From Pogostemon cablin (Eukaryota; Streptophyta; Magnoliopsida; Lamiales; Lamiaceae): 64,000 nt of DNA. Shown one piece after another: positions 49,008 to 60,058 of the stretch (positions are counted from its first letter, which is position 1; every line of letters starts with the position of its first letter). Both the position numbers and the translations under genes were made by a program. Where the stretch lies: positions 25,897,777 through 25,961,776 of the forward strand of contig CM042965.1 in NCBI GenBank assembly GCA_023678885.1. The letters are read 5' to 3'. Under the pieces are notes generated by a model. That model searched no databases. It had not been told where the DNA came from and saw only the letters and a program-made list of their open reading frames with translations.

Positions 49008-50614
49008 TGATTAGCCATAACTTGTAGTCGGGTTGACCAATTCAAGAATTTATCGAACCACAGGGAGGTCGATGCTAGCACTTAAGCGAGATCACGTTTA
49101 TCACGATTTTATAAAAACGAATCATAGATGGATGGTTGATTAGTAATTAAATGAAAACCAATGAAAGTAGACAAACAATTATAAAATGACAAGATAAAAT
49201 GATGAATGAGTGGTTTTCCAAATTGAGTAGAAGTGAGATTAACAACACTAATGAAGTGGTAACTCATGGACTCATGCATTAAACTCATATGTATCAAGGG
49301 TTAAGACTAAGGGCCAACACATATACCACCTAAACTTCCTCTCGAAATGAATAGGATGTAGATCATTTGCACAATCTCGAAATAGCTCAAAGGTTGGTTC
49401 TCAATTAAACTATTCCAACTAGGTACTAAGTTCAATTAAAGAATCCCTTCATATAATTAATTGACTTCTCAATCTAACTAATCACATGTTCTATCAAAGG
49501 GTTCTAAATAATAAAGGACTTATCAATCACTTTACAATTTATAATGCACATGAGGTGTTTGATATAATGATTCACTTGACTATCCTAAGCACATAATTGA
49601 TTTCTCAATCTAATCATATAATTAGAACAATCAAACACACAAAACATCATAGATCTCAAGATATGTAAGCACCAATGATAGAAAATCAAATATCCCCATC
49701 AACATATGAATTTAATTACATAGATCCACAAATTAACCAACAACCCTCATGTTGCTAATCTCACAAGGGAGATTAGCCTACAATCTTCATAAGATCCATA
49801 ACATAGACATTAGAATTCTTACAAATCATGGTAAACTAAAGGATTAACACAAAATTGGAATGAAAACTCCCTTGGAAATGGATCCAATTGAATCTCCCTT
49901 CTTCCTTTGGTGATCACCCAATCTTCCTTGCTTCTTCACTTGATTTGGATGGTAGAAATTATGGAGAAATGATGTAGATCCAAAGATGGATGAATGAGAT
50001 GAAGAATATGGTGTAAAATCAAAGGAAAGGTGTGTGAGGTGTGTGGGAAAGGTGGAAAATCGGATCTCTCCTCAAAATGTTGAATGGATTGGTATTTATA
50101 CCACATGGAGATCTTCTAGAAGAATTCTGATTTTTTCTGATCCCTGACACGACACGAGTCGTGTGGCGTAACACGGCCATAAGGTGCCCGTGTTGTGTGA
50201 ATGGATGCTCCCGCACGGCCATCGCTTACAGGCCCGTGTTTGGTACACGAGCCGTGTGCTGCAACACGAGTCGAGCTGCGTCTCACGGCCTAAGGGTGGC
50301 CGTGTTAGATGAATAGATGTCGCCGCACGGCCGCCGCTTACAGGCCCGTGTCTGGTACACGGGCCGTGTGCTGCAACACGAGTCGTGTTGCGAGCACGGC
50401 CAGCCGTGTTCTTGCACTTTTGTTCCTTCTTCCTTGTTTGATCTCCCGTCTTCATTTTTACTCCATTTTCACCTGTTATACATATGTTTAAGATCATTCT
50501 CACACATTCCCATGAAAACACATAACACCACCAAAATACATGCAAATACGGATAAAACAATATGAAAAATACACACAAAAGGCACTAAAATCTAGGTGAA
50601 AATAACGACAATCA
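49008..50614 (-). mobile_element. Athila-like 5' LTR (family D), 1607 bp
   Basis: It starts TGATTAGCC and ends CGACAATCA on the plus strand, homologous along its length to 11618-13169. The primer site on its left makes it the 5' LTR of a minus-strand element whose 3' half is missing. TATA box (TATAAATA) at 50100-50093 on minus, with the ACACGG array upstream (50150-50410). The right flank cuts into a family C LTR. Confidence 0.88.
50150..50410. repeat. Inverted-site array ACACGGCC / GGCCGTGT
   Basis: Repeated words ACACGGCC, GGCCGTGT, ACACGAGTCGTGT and CACGGGCCGTG alternate. A ~125-bp unit is partly duplicated (shared 'cgcttacaggcccgtgt' at about 50224 and 50336). It lies directly upstream of the TATA box, the same place as the GGTTCGACC arrays in the other LTR family. 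Confidence 0.85.
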
Positions 50615-51561
50615 ACGCACTCAACCAATAACCACGTTATGCATTCAGACTCTACACAACAATTATTGATGCATAAAACAACCATGAGTATGGATTAAAA
50701 ACGCGCAATCTTATATAAAATAAACCACAAGTAGTGTTGTACGGAGTTTACACACGAAAGATAAATTAACTCATGAAACCTTCATAATCCTAGAACTACC
50801 GAAGCGGCTCTAGCCCATGGTTGATCTAGGAACAATCATGGTTAGTTGGACCGATCTTACTTGAATCTCCAGCGGAACTCTGTCACAAACTTGAATCTCC
50901 AGCGGAACTCTGTCACAACCCCTCTGGATGATGGAAGATCGCTCTCCTCCCAACTCTACGTCTCCACGTTTTGGTTCTTCAATGTATCTAGATCCTTCAA
51001 TTCCCTGAATGTCTTTTTTGATGTTGTATAAGCCTTCTTTTATACTTATAATCACGTCTACTGGGCTTGGCATGGGCTTTTTATACTTGTAATCACCTCA
51101 ACAACAGGTCGAATTGACCACCACAAGTCGAATCGGAAGTCGAATCAGCCTACTGTAAGTCCCAGGCATTCGATTCGACCAACTGCCCTGGTCGAATCAA
51201 CGCGACAAGGTCGAATCAGCCTCCCAGCTAATCGATTCAACCTCGATTCGACCTGATGCCCAGGTCAAATCACCCTGTCGTGGTCGAATCTGCCTTTTGT
51301 ACAAGTTGTGTTGCCAATTCGACCTGAAGGGCAGGTCGAATTGACCTCCTTCAGGTCGAATCGCACTCCTGCTTCGACTTCCTTTCTTCAGTATTCAACA
51401 CTTCCACTCCGATATCCTTTGAAAAACCTCTCAAATAGCTCCAACAACACCTGATTCATGCCTTTTCATAATATTTATCGGTTTACAACCGATTTCAACC
51501 TTCAAACACTCCAATATAGCACAAATCCAGGTGCAAGATTCGTGAATTAACACACTCATCA
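50615..51561 (-). mobile_element. Athila 3' LTR (family C-like), missing its 3' half
   Basis: It begins ACGCACTCAACCAATAACC, internal to the LTR as seen at 55021-56687, and ends ACACTCATCA. A perfect 30-bp tandem duplication lies at 50859-50888 / 50889-50918. The inverted-site array is of the GATTCGACC type. A polypurine tract complement (GATCCCCAAACTT) follows at 51562. The left half is lost where the family D LTR begins. Confidence 0.82.
51106..51362. repeat. Inverted-site array, variant GATTCGACC / GGTCGAATC
   Basis: Both arms carry the variant base: GG became GA in one arm and CC became TC in the other. The best hairpin is CAATTCGACCTG (51315-51326) and CAGGTCGAATTG (51332-51343), 12 perfect pairs with a 5-nt loop. 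Confidence 0.9.
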
Positions 51562-53481
51562 GATCCCCAAACTTATATGTTGCTCGTCCCGAGGCAACGC
51601 AATCAAACCAAGGAGTCGTGTATAATTCACGAGATTACCAAGTACAACACATATTACACATGCAATTCCATCAAATTAAAACAAGTATTTCCTGCATCAT
51701 ACATATCATTCATGTAAAATATCACCCAATCATATTACCATTCGGAGTACTAAGTCATCTAGCTCACAAGTTAAGTGTTTACTCTCTCACTCAAGTGCTA
51801 ATTGCACTTAATGGGTTAGTGTATACGCTTATACTCAATCTATATTTATGCGTAACCATAAGCTTGGCAAGGGTCTCAAAAATCAACTCACAATCAACTA
51901 ATGACTAGGATCACAAAGGACTTGCCTTTGGGTTGTAATGTTGGCTCTTTGGAAAGGATATGAAAATTTAGATAAGTGACTCAAACACTAGTAGAGAGTT
52001 ACTTTGGAGGTTCTCGCTTTCTTCATTAGGCTATATATATCCTCCTCCAATTTCTTCTCTTACACTTTCAATTTTTGAATTTCCTTCTCTTCCTTGCATC
52101 AACCTCATTCTTCTTTTGATAACTCGGGTACCGGTTGTAGGCACTACCCTTTTTTAAAACAGCAATCGGGGTACCAGTTTCAGGCACTACCTCTAAATAA
52201 GATTTAACCATACACTTTTCTTACTCTACTCAACCTCATTCTATCTTCCTTTTTCTTCTTGCAACACTTATTCACCTTAACTCTCTCTACCAATGAATAG
52301 GGTATTTACAAAGCTCAAGTAAAGGTAAAATAAGGCTCTTTTATTTGGCTTGCCAAAGAAAAAGCTTTTAACGGCTTAAACGGGGCTACCAAAGGTATAC
52401 ATAATCAACGAAAAAGGTAAAATTTGGCTAAGTAACTCAATTAATCAAGAATGGCCTAAGATCATATCCTAGCAATTCACCAATTGTAAGTCTCACACAA
52501 GACTCCAAGCCAAGTTCTAGAATACGTTCATATGAATGATTCTCTCAAGAATAAACTATCATGATCATGCATGATTAAAAGGCTCAAATCCTCACATAGG
52601 TAAATAGAATCCTAAGTACTCCTCATAGCACATAATCAAGTTCAATTCCACAAGAACTCTACATACTTATCAAATTATACATGCTTCTTATCAATAAAAA
52701 CTAACACATGAACATATGAATGCACAAAAATTCACCAACCCATATATCAATCAATCAAGTATCTCTACAACTCCAAACTCATGCATCATAGAAAATGGGG
52801 TTAAGAACACACTTTCTTGGCCCAATTCGACCTCGATTCGACTTGGTCCCCTGGTCGAATTGACATGCTCCAAGTCAAATCAACACACTGTAAGATTCAG
52901 GTCACCGATTCGACCTCGATTCGACTTGTGCTGCTGGTTGAATCGAAGCATTCGTTGTCGAATCGACTTACTGGAAGATTTCACGTTCTGATTCGACCTC
53001 GATTCGACCTAGGCCTCTGGTCGAATCGCCATGCCTCAGGTCGAATTGAGATACTGAACAATTTTCGCCCCTTGATTCGAGCTGTAAGCATGGATTTGAC
53101 CATACTCCCTGGTCGAGTTGGCTCCCTGACGCTCTAAAATCGAGTTTTCTTCATCCCCTACACACTTCAAGCTTAGAAATGAACATTAGGTACCAAAATA
53201 GAGCATAACTTCATCAAGAATCAATTATAAAACTTAACATTCATGAGTAACTCCGCAACTTCGCAAAACATGAAACAAAACACCACTAAACATTAGGCAA
53301 GTTACAAAAATCGACACATAAAAACCGATTAAAGTTTAAAATATGCCGCAAAAATTAACTTCCCTAACAAATGTTACAAAGAAAAGATTATACTATCGGT
53401 GCTCATTGAGGTAAGTACATCACACCCCCCCAAACTTAGTAGAAACTATAGTCGAAACTAAGTTTGTAAAGAGATGTAATT
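51562..53481 (-). mobile_element. Internal part of an Athila copy with the second ORF deleted
   Basis: 51562-52790 matches the 3' UTR at 56688-57950 of the better copy. From about 52810 it matches 60300-60990, the region between pol and the second ORF. The second ORF (2.2 kb, 58014-60240 in the better copy) is therefore missing. No pol remains: a plus-strand LTR begins at 53482. Confidence 0.8.
52824..53121. repeat. Internal inverted-site array, variant GATTCGACC / GGTCGAATC
   Basis: This array is outside the LTR, in the region that lies between pol and the second ORF in the complete copy. It carries the same GATTCGACC variant as the LTR of this element (51106-51362), so the two arrays in one copy match each other. 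Confidence 0.85.
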
Positions 53482-55020
53482 TGATGAGTGTGTAAATTCA
53501 CAAGTTTGGCATCATGTTTTGTGCTAGTTTTGGAGAGTTTTGAGGTGTAAATAGGTGGAAAACCTATATATATTGTGAATTAGCATGAATCAGGTGTTAG
53601 TGGAGCTATTTAAGTAGTTTTCATAGCAAAAACGGAGTGGAAGTGCCAAGAATCAAAGAGACGAAGTCGAGACCACGAGAACCGCCAAGGAAAGAGTAGG
53701 GTTCGACCTGGTTGGAGGAGGGTTCGACCTCTCCTACAGGTCGAACCAGCATTGCGAAACAACAGAAGACGGGTTCGACCATGACTCAAGGGGTTCGACC
53801 TGTTTGATCAGGTCGAACCATGGTCGAACCAGTTCGTGAGGAGAGGGGTTTGACCACGACGTTGGGGTTCGACCTGACAGTTGGTCGAACCAAGTGCAGA
53901 ATGTGTCCAGTAGTAGGGTTCGACCTGGGGTTCGACCTGTTGGCCAGTGGTTCGACCTGTTTGACGAGGTCGAACCAAAATGCAGAAACTTACCTTATCC
54001 AGATTTTTTAGGCCAAAACGCGTGGGATCACTTGAAAAGCCCATTCCAAGCCCTAGAGACGTGATTACAAGTATAAAAGGAGGCTCATGCAGTCAAGGAA
54101 GACGTCCAAACACGAAGAGCTTAAGATCGTGAATCATAAGAGGAGTGAAGAGAAGAGATTGGTGATCCATCCGGAGGGCTGAGACAGAGGTGTAGCTGGA
54201 GACTCAAGTAAGATCAGTCCATCTAATCATGATTGTTCCTAGATCAATCATGGGCTAGAGCCACTTCAGTAGTTCTAGGGTTATGAAGGTTTCATGAGTT
54301 AAATTTGTATTTCGTGTGTATACTCCGTACAACACTACTTGTGGTTTAGTTTATATAAGATTGCACGTTTTTAATCCATACTCATAGTTGTTTTGTGCAT
54401 CAATAATCGTTGTGTAGAGTCTGAATGCATAACATGGTTATTGGTTGAGTGCGTTCACTAATGAGCAGGGTTTATTGTTATAATTCTAAGTGAAGGGATT
54501 CCGAAGTCTTATTAGAACTGTCTTATATGAATGTTTGTTAATTGAATTGAATTCGGGTTAACAAGTAGGATAAAGAGTATAACTTTATAGTACCTAAAAA
54601 GGGAGATCAAATCGGGTTAGAGTCCTAAGTGCACGGGAAATAATTGATTATGATAGTACCTAGAAAGGGAGGTAAAGTATACGTCTTGCTCTGAGGATAT
54701 TTACACGTGTCAAAAGCTTATCTATTTATGTCTATAGAATGGATTTGTATGGTCTAGCGATGCGTCTATAAACCACAAGGCAGAGTCGGACATCGACACA
54801 CGAAAGTACGAATTAACGAATGAAACTGGATGGCCTGACGAACTACCTATTATCTTATTTGATCACAACTATTATTTACTTGTTCTTGTTATTTATTAGC
54901 CATTTTAATTGTTACTTAGTTTATAAACCAACTATTTATTTCCAAAATAGTCATAATCTACTAGAACGTAATTAAATTGATATTCATCCGTCCCGTGGAT
55001 TCAATATTTAACTTGGTCAC
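53482..55020 (+). mobile_element. Athila-like LTR (family C), plus strand, 3' end cut
   Basis: It starts TGATGAGTGTGTAAATT. Array at 53699-53976, TATA box (TATAAAAG) at 54072-54079. It is inserted in the minus-strand Athila region: left flank GATGTAATT matches continuous GATGTAATTGGCG at about 60990. It stops at ...ACTTGGTCAC where the next LTR begins. The missing end is probably past the window, beyond the nested element. Confidence 0.85.
53699..53976. repeat. Inverted-site array GGTTCGACC / GGTCGAACC
   Basis: Sites in both orientations end 95 bp upstream of the TATA box. It resembles 46779-47140 but is shorter by about one block, so arrays expand and shrink between copies. Confidence 0.88.
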
Positions 55021-56687
55021 TGATAGGGGTTTTCTCAACACACAAATTAATCCTCAAGTATAAGGATATCAATTGTAGTCGCGAAGATGACCAAGTTACA
55101 ATATCGAACCCAAGGGACGGTTAAATATCAATTTTGTTATCTTCTAGTATATTTTAGACTATGTTTGGTAATTGTAAAGGTTTAATGGATAATAACTTCT
55201 AATCGAAATAGCAAAAAAAAATAGTAAGAGTAGAGAAAAGTGAGTTGTGATCAATAAGAATAATAAGTAGTTCGTCGGGTCATCCAGTTTCACTATCAAT
55301 TCGTATTTACATGTGATGGTGTCTGACTCTGCCCTGTGGTTTGTGGACGTATCACTAAACCATGCATATCTACTCTATAGACACAAGTAAATATGCGTGT
55401 AACACGTGTGAATAACCTCAGAGTAAGAGATATACTTCACCCCCCTTTCTAGGTACTATCATAATCAATTATCTTCTACGTCTAGAATCTAAACCGATTT
55501 GATCTCCCTTTTTAGGTACTATAAAGTTATACTCTTCATCCTATTCATCAACCCGAATTTAATTCAATTCATGAATATTCATATAAGACGGTTCTAATAA
55601 GACTTCGGAATTCCTTCACTTAGAATTATAACAATAAACCCTGCTCAGTAGTGAACGCACTCAATCAATAACCATGTTATGTATTCAGACTCTACACAAC
55701 GATCATTGATGCACAAAACGACTATGAGTATGGATTAAATATGCAATCTTATATAAAACAAACTACAAGTAGTGTTGTACGGAGTTTTACACACGAAATA
55801 CGAATTACATCATGAAACTTTCATAACCCTAGAACTACCAAGGTGGTTCTAGCCCATGATTGATCTAGGAACAATCATGGTTAGATTGATCATTCTTACT
55901 TGAACCTTCAGCGAACCTCTGTCACAGCCCTCCGGATGGATCACCACCTCTACTCTTGTCTCTCTTATGATTGATGATCAAAAGCTCTCTTCATTCTCTG
56001 TATGAGCCTCTTTTTATACTTGTAATCACGTCTCTAGGGCTTGGAATGGGCTTTCTAAGTGATCTCACGCGTTTCGGCCTCGAAAATCCGGATAAGATAA
56101 GTTCTCGCGCATAGGTTCGACCACGTCAAACAGGTCGAACAATTGGCCACAGGTCGAACCCCAGGTCGAACCCCGCTACTGGAAGAATTCTGCACAGGTT
56201 CGACCTTCTGGACAGGTCGAACCACTTAGGCCTTGGTCGAACCCCAGGTCGAACCTCATCACTGGACAATTCCCGCTCCCGATTCGACCAACTGGCAAGT
56301 CGAACTCAAACGTCGTGGTCGAATCCTCTTTCCTGCGAACTGGTTCGACCATGGTTTGACCTGATGGACAGGTCGAACCACTCGAGTCGTGGTCGAATCC
56401 TCTTCTGCAAGCTCAGCAATGTTGGTTCGACCTGCTGGAGAGGTCGAACCCTCCTCCAACCAGGTCGAACCCACCTAATTCTTGGGCGGTTCGCATGGCT
56501 TCGACTCCGTCTCTTCGATTCTTAGCTCTTTCACTCCGTTTTTGCTAAGAAAACACTCAAATAGCTCCACTAACACCTGATTCATGCTAATTCACAATAT
56601 ATATAGGTTTTCCACCTATTTCCACATCAAAACTCTCCAAAACTAGCACAAAACATAGCGCCAAACTTGGAATTTACACACTCATCA
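55021..56687 (-). mobile_element. Athila 3' LTR of the best-preserved copy, 1667 bp
   Basis: On plus it begins TGATAGGGGTTTTC and ends TTACACACTCATCA. The polypurine tract complement follows. The minus-strand TATA-like box is at about 56019-56012 with the array upstream (56114-56470). Its left edge sits inside the plus-strand LTR, with predicted duplication GTCAC (55016-55020) to be matched beyond the window. Confidence 0.9.
56114..56470. repeat. Inverted-site array GGTTCGACC / GGTCGAACC
   Basis: About 16 sites in both orientations, a few with the GATTCGACC variant, ending about 95 bp upstream of the TATA box in element sense. Confidence 0.88.
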
Positions 56688-56700
56688 AACCCCCAAACTT
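56688..56700 (-). promoter_or_regulatory. Athila polypurine tract
   Basis: The minus strand reads AAGTTTGGGGGTT directly before the LTR start TGATGAGTGTG. Confidence 0.92.
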
Positions 56701-58013
56701 GCATGTTGCTCATCCCGAGGTAACCAATTTAAATCACAGGAGTCGTGTATAATTCAACAAGATCTAGTACAACACATATTACACATGCCACTTCATTGAA
56801 TCAAACAAGAATTACTTGCATCATATATTTCACTCATAAAAAATCAATCCAATCACACACCATTCGGAGTACTAAGTAATCTCGCTGACAAGATAAGTCT
56901 TTACTCTCTTTCGCTCGTGCGTGAGGCACTATAGGCTAGTATAAACACTCATATCAATTCATATTCACGCGTAACCATAAGCTTGGCAAATGTCTCAAAA
57001 ATCAACTTACATTAGATTAATACTAGGATCACAAAGGACTTGTTTCTAGGTTGTAATGTTGGCTCTTTGGAAAGGGTAGGAAAATTTGGTCATAGTAACT
57101 TAAGACACTAGTAGAGAGTTACCTTGGAGGTTCTTGATTTCTCATTCGGCTTCACATTCTCCTCAAATTCTTCTCTTGCACTTGCAATTTTCAATTTTCC
57201 TTCTCTTCCTTGCATCAACATCATTCTTCTTTTGATCGCTCGGGTATCAGTTATAGGCATTACCCTTCTCGAACATCGTTTAGCTGCTTCTTAAAAACTT
57301 CAAGCCCCATGTATAAGCAATTCGGGTACCAATTTCAGGCACTACCCCTAACAAGATTTAACCATGCACTTTACTTACTAAACCTCATTCCATCTTCCTT
57401 TTCTTCTTCCACACTTATTCACCTTACTCTCTCTACCAATGAATAGGGTATTTTCAAAGCTCAAATAAGGTAATTAAGGCTCTTATATTTGGCTTGCCAA
57501 AGAAAAAGCTTTTAAAAGGCTCAAACAGGGCTACCAAAGATTTATAAAATCATTAGGAAAGGTAAAATTTGGCTAAGTGACTCAATTAATAAAAAATGGC
57601 CTAAGATCATATCCTAATATTTCATCAATTGTAAGTTTCACACAAGACTCCAAGCCAAGTTCTAGAATACGTTCATACGAATGATTCTCTCAAAAATAAA
57701 CTATCATGATTAATCATGATAAAGGCTCAAATCCTCACATAGGTAATCAATTCCTAATACTCCTCATAGCACATAATCAAAATTAATTCCTCATGAATTC
57801 CATATACTTAACAAATTATTCATGCTCTTTCCAATGAAAATAAACACGTAAACACATGAATGCACAGAATCAATAACCCATATACAAAACAATGATACAA
57901 GATCAACTAAATCAAGTACATGCCACTCACACATGAATCACACCCCAATCTGTAAAAATAAAAAGAAGAATGAGAGATAAGATGAATCGGAGAAGCCAAA
58001 AGAAAACCTGAAA
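56701..58013 (-). mobile_element. Athila 3' UTR, no gene
   Basis: 1.3 kb between the second ORF's stop and the polypurine tract, shared with 51562-52790 and, in reverse, 46108-46548. No open frame of note. Confidence 0.75.
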
Positions 58014-60058
58014 CTACTCCCTAGGAGCATCATCATCCTCATCATCATCGTCATCCACATCCATCCTATTTTCCACAGCTCGGCACAGACTGGTAATGTG
58101 CATATCCATCATATCCACTCGACTACTCACTCTACCAACACGCTCATCCAAGGCAGAGTACCTTTCGTTCAGCGTGGCGTAGTTGGCGTTAGCGAGCGCG
58201 AGCTGCTTGTTCGTCTCCTGCTGTGCAGCTACCACCGCGATCAGCTGCTCATGAATCAAGCGAAGCTGCTCCCGAGTACCTGGAACTGTTCGCCGCTGCT
58301 ACGGTACCGGAGCATGCTGAGGCGCATCATGCTGCTCTTCTTCCGGAATCTCCATCTCCGGCTGCTCATCTACCTGATCCTCCTCTTCAGGCTGCTGTGG
58401 CTGAGGTGGACGGAACTCTCCTTGATCAACGATCTGCTGTAACTCAGCCATCCTCCCCTCAGCACACATCTGCGCTACCGCTCTCCAATCACCACCCGAC
58501 TTCACTGCCACGGATAAGGCGGTATGTCCAAGAGAATTCATTAACTTATTCCTTGCTTCCCGAATAGTTGCCAAGTTGCTCACATCGAAGGGGAACATAA
58601 ATTCGAAAGGCTTGAGACCCCTCGTGAAAAACCGATCTCCATTTCTAAAATGGGCAAATCCTCCCTTCACGCACGTGCTCAGCATCAAATCGGGTTCTCC
58701 TTCTACTGGTGTAAAGCCGGTGAGATCCAAGTTGTAATGCTCAGCCACGATCGTCAATAACCCTCCTATATTCAACTTTTGAAATCCAATGGTCTTGAAT
58801 CGATTCAGCTGTGCAATAAAATAAGCTCCAACATTGAACTTCACCCCGTTTAGCATACACCACAGGGCGTAAAGCTCTCCTCTAGACACAACACTCCCCT
58901 CCGAGCGGGCGAATAACGTGTTGCTCAGGACGCGGTCCATGTACCTCAAGACTGGGTTCTTTATTGCGGAAGCACGAGCATGTCTGGTCTTATAATCACG
59001 AATCTCCCTGGTGATCTCCCTCCAAAACCGTTTTGCACTGAATGCAGCATTTTCTAAACGAGGGATCTCTAAAGGTGTCTCAAACAGCTCATTGAAATCC
59101 TCAGACGTCCATCTCCTACTCACTCCGCCAAGCTGAAACGTATACTGATATGGGTACCCAAGCGGGTCCTTCTCCATCTCAAATGAGCAAACTACTTCCG
59201 CTGTAACATGGAAGTACGTCGGCCTCTTCAACTCCATGAATCTTCAGATCCCTACTTGATCAAACATCCAAAATATATCATCCCCTATTCTCATTATCCT
59301 CATCGCTTCATCATCTTGGTATCGAGTGCGAGCTATCTTGTCTGAAACTTCTTCCCACTTCTCTTTGATCTCATCCCAATCTTGCATCTGAATCTTGAAG
59401 TTATCGGGTAAACGATCTTGTAGCCTCAGTTTCCTTGTCACTTTGTCCAAATTCGAAGGCCTGTCATGCCTCTTCTTCGATCTTTCCTCCTCTGCCTTTC
59501 CTTTACCTTTACTTGATCCTTGACCATTTCCTGAAAACAAATACTTCAATCCAACCAACAAGACAAGAAAGCAAGTATTTTACTAGCACATCACATACTC
59601 TACTCAAGACTTCAAGCATCAATGCATATTCACACAAACTATCATCTCAACACCACTTGCTTATTCAACATGCTCAAAACATCTTCAATCACACCTTCCT
59701 TAATCATCAAAACATAACCAACAAGCATGCATTAAGCAATTCAAGCAATTCAATCAAAAATTCAACATGTTTCTCTCAATGAACTACTTCAATTTCATCA
59801 ATTTCAAACCAAATCAACATGCTCATTCTATGATATGTTCTATCCTTGATCAATCCACATAAAAATTCAAGTTCTATCAATAATCAAACAACCAAAAACC
59901 ATGAAACAAGAATTCATATGAACAAGTCACAATATCAACATTCACCATGAAATTCAACCATACTCAACATCAATCCTCTTATTCACATCGAATTTCTTAC
60001 CTAAACCTTCAATCCTAGAGTAATTGAGTTGGAAAAACATACCTTTTGACTTGCCCAT
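58014..60058 (-). pseudogene. Athila second ORF (ORF-1 type), spliced, two in-frame stops
   Basis: Exon 1 is MGKSK+G, from ATG at 60058 to a GT donor (AAAG|GTATG, 60043/60042). The intron is 59531-60042 (512 nt), ending TTTTCAG. Exon 2 starts at 59530 and stays in frame after joining: GNGQGSSKGKGKAEEE, then KKRHDRPSNLDKVTR. TGA lies at 59246-59244, then RFMELKRPTYFHVTAE and the ORF-1 domain (FNELFETPLEIPR, NPVLRYMDRVLSNTL, GELYALWCMLNGVKF). TAG lies at about 58301-58299, then HEQLIAVVAAQQETN (coiled coil) and a D/E-rich tail. All parts keep one frame, so only two stops separate it from an open ORF. The N-terminus is Lys/Arg-rich. Function of this protein class is not established. No membrane segment is visible, so an envelope role is not supported. 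Confidence 0.8.
59531..60042 (-). other. Predicted intron of the Athila second ORF
   Basis: Donor AAAG|GTATG at 60043/60042 and acceptor TTTTCAG|G at 59531/59530. Splicing joins the short ATG exon to the long frame with the phase kept. The interior is T-rich in element sense, as plant introns are. Confidence 0.65.

Noticed and set aside
58014..60058. Envelope protein call for the second Athila ORF
   Set aside because: No signal peptide, membrane segment or cleavage site is visible. The protein is charged with coiled coil and an acidic tail.
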